A DNA stretch of 64,000 nt from Shimia thalassica (lineage in GTDB: Bacteria; Pseudomonadota; Alphaproteobacteria; Rhodobacterales; Rhodobacteraceae). The stretch lies in NCBI RefSeq assembly GCF_001458215.1, contig NZ_CYTW01000001.1, forward strand, positions 1,364,001-1,428,000, given 5' to 3'. A program made the translations under genes and the position numbers. The notes under the pieces were generated by a model. It was not told where the DNA came from and searched no databases. It worked only from the letters and a program-made list of their open reading frames with translations. Shown piece by piece: positions 48,101 to 56,200 of the stretch. How positions within the stretch are numbered: the first letter of the stretch is position 1; every line of letters starts with the position of its first letter.

Positions 48101-51100
48101 TGGGACGGTGGCTATGCTGGTTCCACTCTGACTGCCACTTTCAATGCATCTGCGACTTCAACTGCCATCGAGGCGTTGCTTGGCGTACTGCGTTATGGCA
48201 ACAGTTCTCAGACCCCAACGGCAAACCGTGATCTGTTGCTGAATGTGGTGGACGGTGACGGCGCTGATTTCGGCGCCATTCCAATGCCTCCAAGCTTCGT
48301 GGAGCTCACAGGTGCGGCCAACCCGTTTGACGGGATTTCCGTAGATTACAGCAGCACGCCCGCCTTTGCCGATCTGGATGGCGATGGTGATCTGGATGTG
48401 GTGGTCAGCGAAAGCTTGGGCACGCTACGGGTTTGGGACAAAAACGATGGCGATGCAGGCTTTACCGAGCTGACTGGGGCCGCAAATCCATTTGATGGCA
48501 TTGACATCGGTCCCGTAGACCCAGTTATCTTTGCAGACCCAGCGCCAACCTTTGTTGACCTTGACGGAGATGGTGATCTTGATCTGGTCGCAGGCGAAAG
48601 TTACGGAAGTTTTGAGGTCTGGGACAACAATGATGACGATGCTGGCTTTACCGAACTGACAGGCGCGGCCAATCCTCTGGATGGTCTGAGTTCTGGTCGC
48701 TGGAGCACACCGGTTTTTGTTGATCTCGATGGGGATGGTGATCTCGATCTGTTATCCGGAAACCGCTATGGCTATATCAAGCTGTTTGACAAGGACGACG
48801 TGGGTGCGGGCTTTACCGAGCTGACCGGAGCGGCCAATCCGCTAGACTTTATCGATATCGGCTATGAAAGCCGGCCTGCTTTTGCAGATCTGGATGGTGA
48901 CGGCGATCTGGATTTGGTTGTCGGAAGCCACAACGGCACACTGCGGGTTTTTGATAACAACGATGCTGATACGGGCTTTACCGAACTTACTGGTGCCGCC
49001 AACCCTTGGGATGGTGTCGATTTGGGGTACGTTTCAAGACCGACCTTCGTCGATATGGACGGCGATGGCGATCTGGATCTGGTTTCAGGGTCTAATTCCG
49101 GAACGCTTCACACCTTTGAAAATACGGCACCGCGCGGGCAATTTATTGACCTCGCGGTCACGGCCGAGAACGATGCGCCAGCTTTGTACTCGTTTGCAGA
49201 ATCGGTCACTTTCTCAGAGAACGACGTTAACGTAACCGCACGTTTGCTCGATACCGATGTTACCGTGAACGATTGGGAACAGAATTTCGACGGCGGCGTC
49301 CTGTCGTTGACGGGACTATTGCCCGAAGACATCGTTTCCGTTCGTAACCAAGGAACCGCGTCTGGTGAAATCGGAATTTCCGGTGCAAACGTCACCTATG
49401 GCAGCGTGATAGTCGGAACGCTGAGTGGCGGGGTTGGGGCTGCATTGACGGTCACATTCAATGCCGCTGCATCCTGGGAGTCCGTCAGCGGCTTGGCGCG
49501 AAACCTGACTTACATGAACTCAAGTGATGCGCCGACAGCCAGCCGCGATTTCATTTTGAACATGACGGATGCCGCCGGAGATGATCTTGGCCCTGTGACA
49601 GGAACGCCGGATTTTGTAGAGCTTGAAGGTGCCGCCAATCCATTTGACAGTATTGATGTTGGTATTGTCAGCAATCCGACCTTTGTGGACCTGGACGGCG
49701 ATGGCGATCTGGATTTGGTTGTCACAAACGTCAGTGGCACATTGCACGTCTTTGATAACAATGATGGCGATACGGGCTTTACCGAACTTTCCGGTGCTGC
49801 CAACCCGTTTGATGGGCTGACCAGTCTTATTGTCGCGGCCCCGACGTTTGCAGACTTGGACGGGGACGGTGATCTGGATCTGGTCATTGGTTCTTATGAC
49901 GGGATGCTGCGGGTCCTTGATAACAACGACGCTGATGATGGCTTTACCGAGGTTGCGGGCGCCGCCAATCCGCTTAACGGGGTGGATGTTGGCAACGACA
50001 GCACACCAACCTTTGTTGATGTTGACGAAGACGGCGATCTGGATTTGGTCGTGGGTGGCTATGACGGTGCATTGCGTCTGTTCGACAACAACGATGATGA
50101 CACGGGCTTTACCCAACTCACAGGCGGGGACAACCCGTTTGACGGGGTCTCTGTCGTCAGCAGTACCACAATCGCACCCACCTTTGCAGACCTTGACAGC
50201 GATGGAGATCTGGATCTCATCGTCGGCGGCTACTTCGGTGGTTTGCAGGTTTTTGATAACAACGATGCCGATATGGGCTATACGCAGCTTACAGGGGCGG
50301 CCAATCCGTTTGACGGTGTCGACGTCGGCTATAACAGCAAACCCACCTTTGTTGATCTCGACGGAGATGGTGATCTGGATCTGGTCGTCGGTGCGTATGA
50401 TGGCACGGTGTCGGCTTTCGAAAATACAACACCTCACGGCCAGGTCATGACCGTGTCCGTGACGCCCGAGAATGACCCGACCACATTCACGGGGCTGGTT
50501 TCCGAAATAACCGTATTGGAAGACACGCCATCGGATCTCGACCTGTCAGCGATCGAGTTGGGGGATGCAGACAACAATGCGGACTTCAGGCTCGCCATTA
50601 CGGCTGACAGCGGCACCATGAATGCCCTGTCCAGCGGGACGGTCACGGTTTCCGGATCAGGGACAAGTTCACTGCTTCTGACTGGCCTTGCCTCTGAAAT
50701 CGATGCCTATCTCAACACGGGGTCTGCCGTTCAATATACCGGCGCACCGGATGTCTTCGGAACGCCCGCAGCGCAGGTGACCTTGACGGCGAATGATGGT
50801 GCCGGAGGCATCCCTCTGGGCACCGTGCAGGTCAATATCACCGATGTGGTGGACATACAGACCGGAACAAGCGGAAACGACAGGCTTCAGGGCGGCATCG
50901 GCGCGGACAGCCTTGTTGGCAACGCAGGCAATGACACCCTTCGTGGTCTGGACGGGGCCGATACTCTGTCCGGTGGCGACGGCGTTGACTGGGTGCAATA
51001 CACCGGCTCGTCAACTGCTGTGACAGTTGATCTGACCGTTGACGGCTTTGGCTTCCAATCGGCGACGGGTGGCGACGCGACGGGCGATGTTCTCTCGGGT

Positions 51101-52852
51101 TTCGAGAGGGTGCTGGGATCGGATCGCGCTGATACGCTGAACGGCAACGACGAAAACAACTACTTCATTGGCAGAGCGGGAGCCGATAGTCTTGTTGGCG
51201 GTGTAGGCAAAGATACCCTGCGTGGTGGCTTGGATGCTGATACGATCTCTGGGGGAGATGGCATCGACTTGCTGCAGTACGTTGGATCAGCCTCTGGTGT
51301 AACCGTTGGCCTTTCGGTAGATGGCTTTGGCTTTCAATCTGCTTCTGGGGGCGATGCGACGGATGATGTGATCTCAGGGTTTGAGCAGGTTCTTGGGTCA
51401 GCCCACGCCGACATGTTGTCGAGTAGCAATAACGGAAACACTCTCATTGGTGGGGCTGGGAATGATACGCTTTTGGGTGCTGACGGCAGTGATACGTTGC
51501 GTGGCGGTCAAGGAGCCGACTCTCTTGAGGGCGGTAATGGTATCGACTGGCTGCAGTATTTTGGCTCCTCTTCCGGTGTTGCTATTAACCTCTCCGAAGA
51601 TGGCTTTGGTTATCAATCTGCCAGTGGAGGTGATGCAACAGGTGACGTGATTTCCGGATTTGAGCGGGTTCGCGGATCGGGCCATTCAGATGACCTGACC
51701 GGGGATGCGAACAACAATGTTCTGATCGGGATGACCGGAAGTGATACACTTACGGGGGGCGAAGGCAACGATACGTTGATCGGGGGCAGAGATGCCGACA
51801 CAATGGCGGGTGGTATCGGTATCGACTGGGTGCAATACAACCATTCCTCATCAGGTGTTACTATTGATCTCACTGTAGACGGCTTTGGCTATCAATCCGC
51901 CTCGGGTGGTGATGCTGCAGGCGATGTGATCTCAGGGTTTGAAAGGGTAATCGGGTCGTCGCATGCTGATGCGCTGACAGGCGGGGGAGACAATGACTAT
52001 TTCATTGGCGGCGCCGGGAACGACACGCTTTCGGGCGGCGATGGTGACGACACCCTTCGCGGCGGCGCGGATGCGGATACGCTTTCTGGCGGAGACGACA
52101 TCGACCTTCTGCAATATGTAGGCTCTTCTTCCGGTGTTACTGTTGATCTCAATGAAGACGGATTCGGTTATCAATCTGCCATCGGTGGTGATGCTGCGGG
52201 CGATGTGATCTCCGGATTTGAAGAAGTACTTGGATCGGCACATGCAGACATGCTGACCGGTAACACTGGAGATAACAATCTAACCGGCGGTGCTGGCACT
52301 GACTCGCTCTCGGGTGGTGAAGGGAACGATAGCCTTCGTGGTGGTACCGGTGCGGATACGCTTGATGGTGGAAACGGTGCCGACTGGGTTCAGTACATCG
52401 GCTCGTCCTCTGCTGTGACCGTTGATCTCAACGCGGATGGCTTTGGTTTCCAGTCTGCTTCTGGTGGCGACGCCACAGGTGATGTGATTTCCGGGTTTGA
52501 AAGAGTGCGGGGATCGGATCATGCAGATACGCTGACAGGGGATGCCTCTAGCAACACCCTGTTGGGAGGTGCCGGCAACGATACGCTGACCGGTGGTGAA
52601 GGGAACGATACCCTGCGTGGCGGTGCGGATGCGGACACGTTTGTCTTCAGCTCTGGCGACGGAAATGACCTTATGGACGGCGAAGACGGTCTGGATACGG
52701 TGCAATACATCGGGTTCGACAGCACCGACTTCCAGATTGTCGATCTGGCTGGCGCGGACTGGACTGTGACCGAAATCGCAACCGGTGATGTGGACACGCT
52801 GGTCAGTATCGAAACCTTGGTGTTCGATAACACGTCGCTGTTTGTGCTTTAA
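42164..52852 (+). CDS. Giant cadherin-like / FG-GAP (VCBS) / RTX exoprotein P7 (3562 aa)
   Basis: This is a single open frame of 10.7 kb; the ATG at 42164 has a weak GGAA upstream. Seven modules start with a cadherin-like unit (ENDAPVLSGFAPSVTFDENT type, with LSLTGLLAEDTVSVRNQGTG and LIENLTYANSS). Six of the seven are followed by exactly five FG-GAP/VCBS repeats (FVDLDGDGDLDLVVG, each about 50-60 residues); the second has none. That makes 30 DxDxDG calcium loops. A further cadherin-like unit (about residues 2770-2900) leads into six RTX modules of exactly 93 residues with the DWVQYxGSSSGVTVDL motif. The end, VDTLVSIETLVFDNTSLFVL, is not the family tail. It is likely a calcium-stiffened surface adhesin, but the ligand is unknown. 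It is divergent from the TIGR03032 gene. Confidence 0.92.
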   Translation: MTAPTLTGFAPTITLTENLLNETPQLLDADVTFTDVEGDFVGGVLSLTGLLAEDTVSVRNEGAGAGEIGLSGAAVTYGGVTIGTLAGGAGAALTVTFNAAATSVSIDALIQNLTYANSSDTPTASRDLVLNVTDAAGEDLGPIQGTPVFVELTGAANPFDDAMVGIYSAPTFVDLDGDGDLDLVSGNYDGTLVVYDNNDADDGFSNYGTIGGVYTVGTSRAAFVDLDGDGDLDIVVGQTEGEFQVFDNNDGDAGFTELLNLANPFDGVDVGSFSAPTFVDLDGDGDQDMVAGALDGTLRVFDNNDADAGFTELTGAANTLNGIDAGYVAVPTFVDLDGDGDLDLVVGEDQGAVLVYDNNDADGGFTQLTGTANPFSAIETGYWAAPSFVDLDGDGDQEAVIGDDLGIITFNNTTPHGAALTVVVTAENDAPVLTDFSSTVSFDENTVNADPQLLDVDVTFADAEGNFDGGRLSLTGLLAEDALSVRDQGAGAGEIGLTGLTLVSGESGELQQSANVTFGGVTIGTLSGGLGESLWFTFNAAATTAAIEALIQNLTYANNSDSPTASRNLVLNVRDAAGDDLNAGAGLTLAVTVVAENDAPTLSGFDPAISFDENTVNEGPQFLDRDVTFFDAEDNFDGGVLSLTGLQAEDTVSLHHQGTGLGEIGVSGANVTFDGVTIGTLAGGAGAALTVTFNAAATTYAIEALIENLTYSNSSDAPTTSRNLALNVVDAAGLDLGFAPSGPIFTQLLGTDNPFDGIDAGYKSSPAFADLDGDGDLDMVVGEDYGTLQVYDNNDADDGYTQLTGAANPFNSVVIAGSPYGGSDVSPVFVDLDGDGDLDLVVGGYEGTLRVFDNNDDDTGFTELTGLDNVLAGIDPGNRSVPAFADLDGDGDRDVLVGDVFGTLNVYDGLEELQLVPNPFSGVDVGYDAKPTFFDLDGDGDLDLLLGSYSGTIRFFDNNDGDLGFTELTGAANPFDGLNGGNSSPRFVDLDGDDDLDLVVGNFLGNITAFENTPVRGEISIVTVNAENDAPVLSGFAPSVTFDENTVNVAPQLLDNDVTLVDAEGNFDGGSLTVSNLLSEETVSVRNQGTGAGEIGLSGANVTYGGATIGTLAGGMGAALVVTFNATATTTSIEVLIENLTYTNSNDAPLAPQELVLNLTDAAGDDLGALQGTPIYSELTGAANVFDGVDVGDRSSPTFVDLDGDGDLDVVVGALDGKLRVFDNNDADDGFTELDELSNPLGHIDDGDVSNPAFADIDGDGDQDLVIGYSNGWLVFYDNNGGAGGFTRYIGGDNPVAGFADGLIGPVVPNFVDLDGDGDLDFVVNDNNGTFLLFDNNDGDAGYTELTGAANPLDGLVNGLSSVTATFVDFDGDGDLDLVTGDAYGFNVVYEKNDGDAGYTELVGDDYPFISNVFPYVSVPAFADLDGDGDLDLIVGETGGTLSSFENTTPHGQAIAVALTPENDRPSLTGVVTDVTLAENTVNATPQLLDSDVTFIDADQNVDGGSLYVTGLLAEDTVSVRNQGTGAGEIGLSGAAVTYAGVTIGTLSGGTGATLSIAFNSAATSVAVDALIENLTYANSSDTPTSNRELVLYVDDAEGEALGPLDGTPTFAPLPADSDPFDGLDLSFASAPAFADLDGDGDLDVVFGEVYGTLRVFDNNDADTGFTELVGALNPLDAIDSGYASAPTFVDLDGDNDLDLVLGNSEGELQVFDNNDADDGFTQLTGLANPFDEIAVPYASSPVFVDLDGDGDLDLVLGNGSGTLQVFDNDDGDSNFTELTGAANPFDGIDVGYESSPIFFDLDGDGDLDAVVGSNYGVLRVFDNNDGDAGFTELTGAANVFDGINVPSFSRPGLSDLDEDGDLDLILGETFGTLLSFENISPRAHTINLTVTSENDAPVLGGVPASLTFAENSVDVNVSPQRLLEGVTLADSEDNFDGGSLSLSGLLAEDFIFIPIGSAVEGIGLTGSTITYEGVDIGTWDGGYAGSTLTATFNASATSTAIEALLGVLRYGNSSQTPTANRDLLLNVVDGDGADFGAIPMPPSFVELTGAANPFDGISVDYSSTPAFADLDGDGDLDVVVSESLGTLRVWDKNDGDAGFTELTGAANPFDGIDIGPVDPVIFADPAPTFVDLDGDGDLDLVAGESYGSFEVWDNNDDDAGFTELTGAANPLDGLSSGRWSTPVFVDLDGDGDLDLLSGNRYGYIKLFDKDDVGAGFTELTGAANPLDFIDIGYESRPAFADLDGDGDLDLVVGSHNGTLRVFDNNDADTGFTELTGAANPWDGVDLGYVSRPTFVDMDGDGDLDLVSGSNSGTLHTFENTAPRGQFIDLAVTAENDAPALYSFAESVTFSENDVNVTARLLDTDVTVNDWEQNFDGGVLSLTGLLPEDIVSVRNQGTASGEIGISGANVTYGSVIVGTLSGGVGAALTVTFNAAASWESVSGLARNLTYMNSSDAPTASRDFILNMTDAAGDDLGPVTGTPDFVELEGAANPFDSIDVGIVSNPTFVDLDGDGDLDLVVTNVSGTLHVFDNNDGDTGFTELSGAANPFDGLTSLIVAAPTFADLDGDGDLDLVIGSYDGMLRVLDNNDADDGFTEVAGAANPLNGVDVGNDSTPTFVDVDEDGDLDLVVGGYDGALRLFDNNDDDTGFTQLTGGDNPFDGVSVVSSTTIAPTFADLDSDGDLDLIVGGYFGGLQVFDNNDADMGYTQLTGAANPFDGVDVGYNSKPTFVDLDGDGDLDLVVGAYDGTVSAFENTTPHGQVMTVSVTPENDPTTFTGLVSEITVLEDTPSDLDLSAIELGDADNNADFRLAITADSGTMNALSSGTVTVSGSGTSSLLLTGLASEIDAYLNTGSAVQYTGAPDVFGTPAAQVTLTANDGAGGIPLGTVQVNITDVVDIQTGTSGNDRLQGGIGADSLVGNAGNDTLRGLDGADTLSGGDGVDWVQYTGSSTAVTVDLTVDGFGFQSATGGDATGDVLSGFERVLGSDRADTLNGNDENNYFIGRAGADSLVGGVGKDTLRGGLDADTISGGDGIDLLQYVGSASGVTVGLSVDGFGFQSASGGDATDDVISGFEQVLGSAHADMLSSSNNGNTLIGGAGNDTLLGADGSDTLRGGQGADSLEGGNGIDWLQYFGSSSGVAINLSEDGFGYQSASGGDATGDVISGFERVRGSGHSDDLTGDANNNVLIGMTGSDTLTGGEGNDTLIGGRDADTMAGGIGIDWVQYNHSSSGVTIDLTVDGFGYQSASGGDAAGDVISGFERVIGSSHADALTGGGDNDYFIGGAGNDTLSGGDGDDTLRGGADADTLSGGDDIDLLQYVGSSSGVTVDLNEDGFGYQSAIGGDAAGDVISGFEEVLGSAHADMLTGNTGDNNLTGGAGTDSLSGGEGNDSLRGGTGADTLDGGNGADWVQYIGSSSAVTVDLNADGFGFQSASGGDATGDVISGFERVRGSDHADTLTGDASSNTLLGGAGNDTLTGGEGNDTLRGGADADTFVFSSGDGNDLMDGEDGLDTVQYIGFDSTDFQIVDLAGADWTVTEIATGDVDTLVSIETLVFDNTSLFVL
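42610..50440 (+). repeat. FG-GAP/VCBS repeats in six groups of five
   Basis: Thirty repeats carry the (F/L)xDxDxDxDxD core. Groups lie in the modules ending near 43442, 45242, 46547, 47843, 49166 and 50468. Each group is preceded by a cadherin-like unit, and the last repeat of each group ends in FENTTPHGQ-like sequence instead of FDNNDADxGF. Confidence 0.85.
50870..52690 (+). repeat. Six tandem RTX modules with an exact 279-bp period
   Basis: The codon for the Asp of the (D)W/L-V/L-QY motif falls at 50987, 51266, 51545, 51824, 52103 and 52382, each 279 bp (93 residues) apart. A seventh, diverged unit follows at 52694 (312 bp on). Confidence 0.9.
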
Positions 52853-53270
52853 TTTGGATGAGTGGGGCGGCCTTAAATGAACTGGCTGTCCCACATATAT
52901 GCTGCCCCTAAAACCTGCGATCTGTGAAGCATCGGTGCCAGAGGCGTTGGTGCTTGTATCCTGTTCGCCAATGCGGGGCGCAATTCTGATTCCCCAGAGC
53001 TGCTAGTTCGCGCCAAAAGTCGTGATTTCCGTTGCAAAACGCCATTTTGTCGGCGGGCATCGTCTTCCCTAAACCTGTTCGACTTGCCTGTGTTTCCAGC
53101 GTGTGACGCGGATTTGTATGCGGAAAACCAATACCTTCTGTCCGGACGAGCGGAATAGGGGCCCATTTTGCGGCATTTTAAAAGGTGTGCCTCAAACTAG
53201 TCTTTTGTTGACCTAGAGGAAACCTCTGATCAACAATGCTCCTGATTTCTAGATTTTATTAGGTTACGCC
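52853..53270. other. Intergenic region P7-P8
   Basis: This 418-bp stretch has no recognised gene. Its last 70 bp become AT-rich and contain a hairpin (53205-53236). I see no convincing terminator for P7. Confidence 0.4.
53205..53236 (+). promoter_or_regulatory. Hairpin in the leader of P8
   Basis: TTGTTGA...AGAGG / CCTCT...TCAACAA forms a 12-bp stem with a small internal bulge and an AAA loop, 34 bp before the P8 ATG. No T-run follows, so it is not an ordinary terminator. It could be an operator or an RNA element. Confidence 0.45.
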
Positions 53271-56200
53271 ATGCTGCCGAATTTGAATCAATACGCGGTT
53301 AATGTTGATCGCCTTATTTCCTATCTCGAAGATCACGAGTCCAAACTTGAAAATACCGAGATCGTTCTCGATGCTTTGGGCGATCTTCAGGAAGCCATGG
53401 AAGAGGCTGCTGGCGATGCCCGGCGGATCGATTCATTCATCGATGATTTGCGTGGGGTGGCGACCTTTATCAAACTGTTCCCGCCAACCCGGTCGATCGG
53501 GTCGTCTTTGGATCGTATTCTGGACAAGGTTGCTGCGCGAACTGAAGATATTGCCGAAGCGCTTGAAAACCATTCACGGGAAATCAGCATCTTCGGAGCT
53601 GCGATTGATACGGCGTCAGGTGCCGTCACCGTCTTGCAGCTCAGTGTCGCCAACGATCTTGGAGACGTAAACAGCATTCGGGCCAGCTTGCTGGATCTGC
53701 AAGAAGCTGTCAGCGAAGATCCGGCCGGACTTGATCCGCGCACCCAAAGTGCGCTGGCATCGATGGAAGAGCTGATGGGCGAATTGAATACCAGATTCCC
53801 CGAAGATGCTCTGGAAGAAATGACCGACGCGGTTGATGCGTTGGATGTGGCGCTTGCGGTGTTTGCGGGTATGGACGTTGTGGTCGGGCAATTCCGCGAC
53901 GCGATTGATTCCGTGGCGGGAAAACTGGCAGGCATCGGTGATCCTCTGGGTGATATTGTCGATGCGCTTGATCCTCTTCTTTGGGTGCTCGAAAGGGCGG
54001 AGGCGGCAATTGATGCTGTCGTCAGCCCCATCCTTGATCCCATTACCGAGGCTTTGGGAATTGACGCACTGCTGGATTCAGTCGATGCCGCGATTGGCGG
54101 ACTGCTGCCGAACCTCAACCTGCTGAATCCGCTGAACGGTTTGACGCCCGATTTCAATTCGATCTTCGGCGAGTCTCCTGATTTTGAGCAACCGATGATC
54201 TCTCTTATCGAGGATATCTATGGTGCAAGGGACGATTTGCCCGGAACAGACCCTACACAGTTTGTTGCCGCGCGCATCTTTGGTGAACGCAGCTACCTTG
54301 GTCCGCTTCTGGGCGAAGGGTCAGCTGATCCGGATGTGCTGCTTGGACAGAACGATCTGATATTCTGGCAGAACTTCCTGTCGGGTGACGCAGATGATGA
54401 TGTGCTGAGTGCCGGGATCGGGTCTGACACGTTGTTGGGCGGGACTGGTGACGATGTTCTTATCAATGCGGGCGGCGATGACAGTCTGGTTGGCGGAGCG
54501 AATTTCGATACGCTTTACACACACGCGCCCCTGTCCGAGTTCAGCTTTACAACCGAAACCCTGTTCTATGATGGGGCCGAGCACGACATTTTGCATCTGA
54601 ACCATCTGGGCGGCTATCTGGGTGGATTGATCCTGAACTTTGGTCAGGACGAAGTTGTCGATGTCGAAAGCTTCGTATTCGGGTTGACCGTGGTGACCTA
54701 TGACCAACTGGCCACCGCAGTGCGGGTCAATTATGACCAGAGCAATGAGGTGCCGGGCACTGCCGATGATGACCTGATGCTGGGCGGCATACAGGCCGAT
54801 GTCTATAATGGACGGGGCGGAGATGACATTCTGATCGCAAGTCAGGGGTTTGATACGCTGAACGGCGGAAGCGGCACTGACCTGATCGACTATTCGGCCT
54901 TTTCCTCTGGGGTGCGGGTCGCGCTTCGGGGGGCGGATGCCAGCCGTTTGGGGGGAATGTCTGACAGCTTTAATTCGATCGAGAATGTTCTCGGATCAAG
55001 CCTGAATGATCTGTTGATCGGGTCCGATGGTGCGAACCGTCTGAATGGCACGCGCGGCGATGACACGCTGGCAGGACTTTCGGGCAACGACATACTTGTG
55101 ACCGGCCAAGGGGCGGACATTGCGGCCGGTGGCGCCGGAAACGACCTGTTGCAAAGCTTCCATGGCCTTGATCTGTTTCTTGCCGGGCGGGGGGACGATA
55201 CCTACCGGTTCGGACCCGACCAGAACGCCGGTGATTTGATTTTCTATTCCATGGGCAATCCGGATCTCAGGGGCGGGGTTGCGGCCTCGGCCTTCGCGTC
55301 GTTGCTAAACGCGGACCCGACACTGTCATTGCCCTACCGGATTTCGGTGAACACGGTTGATCCCGATTTGGCGCGGATCCTGAAATACGACAACGCAGGA
55401 ACTTTGATTGGCACAGACCAAGCCGCAACAATAGGGGCCAACATCGTAGGCACCGAGCGCAACGACACTTTCACGGTCGGCTCTCATTTCGCGCTCTATG
55501 CTGGCGGTTTGGGGCATGACAGCTTTGTGGGTCTGGCCGACAACCTGCGCGACCGGATCGTCGATGACGAGGTTGTCCCCCTCGGTCTTCGGGCCTTTGG
55601 GGGTGAAGGCTCGGACAGGTTTACCAGCTACACCATGGAGGAAAACTTTGTCGGTGGGGCGGGCAATGACCGTTACATCTATGTCGAGGATGACACCGCA
55701 ACAGATGCGATGCGACAGACGTTTGACGACCGCCAGACATCGTATTTCTTTGGCGGGGCGGCTCCGACGGATTTCGGTCAGATCGATGAAACGGTTGATC
55801 CAGACACCGGGCTGCCGGTCTTTACGCCGCGGGAACTGGGCAGTTTCGATCCGGATGCACTGGTCGATAGTGGTCTTGATACTTTGGATTTGTCCGCAGG
55901 CGAACGGTATTGGTTGATCGACGTTGAAAACGGCCTTGTCACCTCTCGTGATTTCATCGGGCGGGATGGCGTTTCGGCCTTTGGCAACGTTGACAATGAA
56001 CTTCGCTTCTACGGTGTCGAGGTGTTCCTTGGCGGTGATCTGAATGACTGGCTGGTGCATGGCGACAGCAACATCACCTTCTGGGCCGGTGCGGGGCGGG
56101 ATACCATCTTGCCGGGTGTTGGCGGCGGGACGGGGAACCTTCGGGCCTATGGCGGTCAAGATGACGACTATTTCAACAGCGGCCTTGGATTGGACAGCCT

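Noticed and set aside
42164-52852. Regular repeats resembling a CRISPR or satellite array
   Set aside because: The repeats are codon-framed, diverged and translate to known FG-GAP, cadherin-like and RTX motifs.
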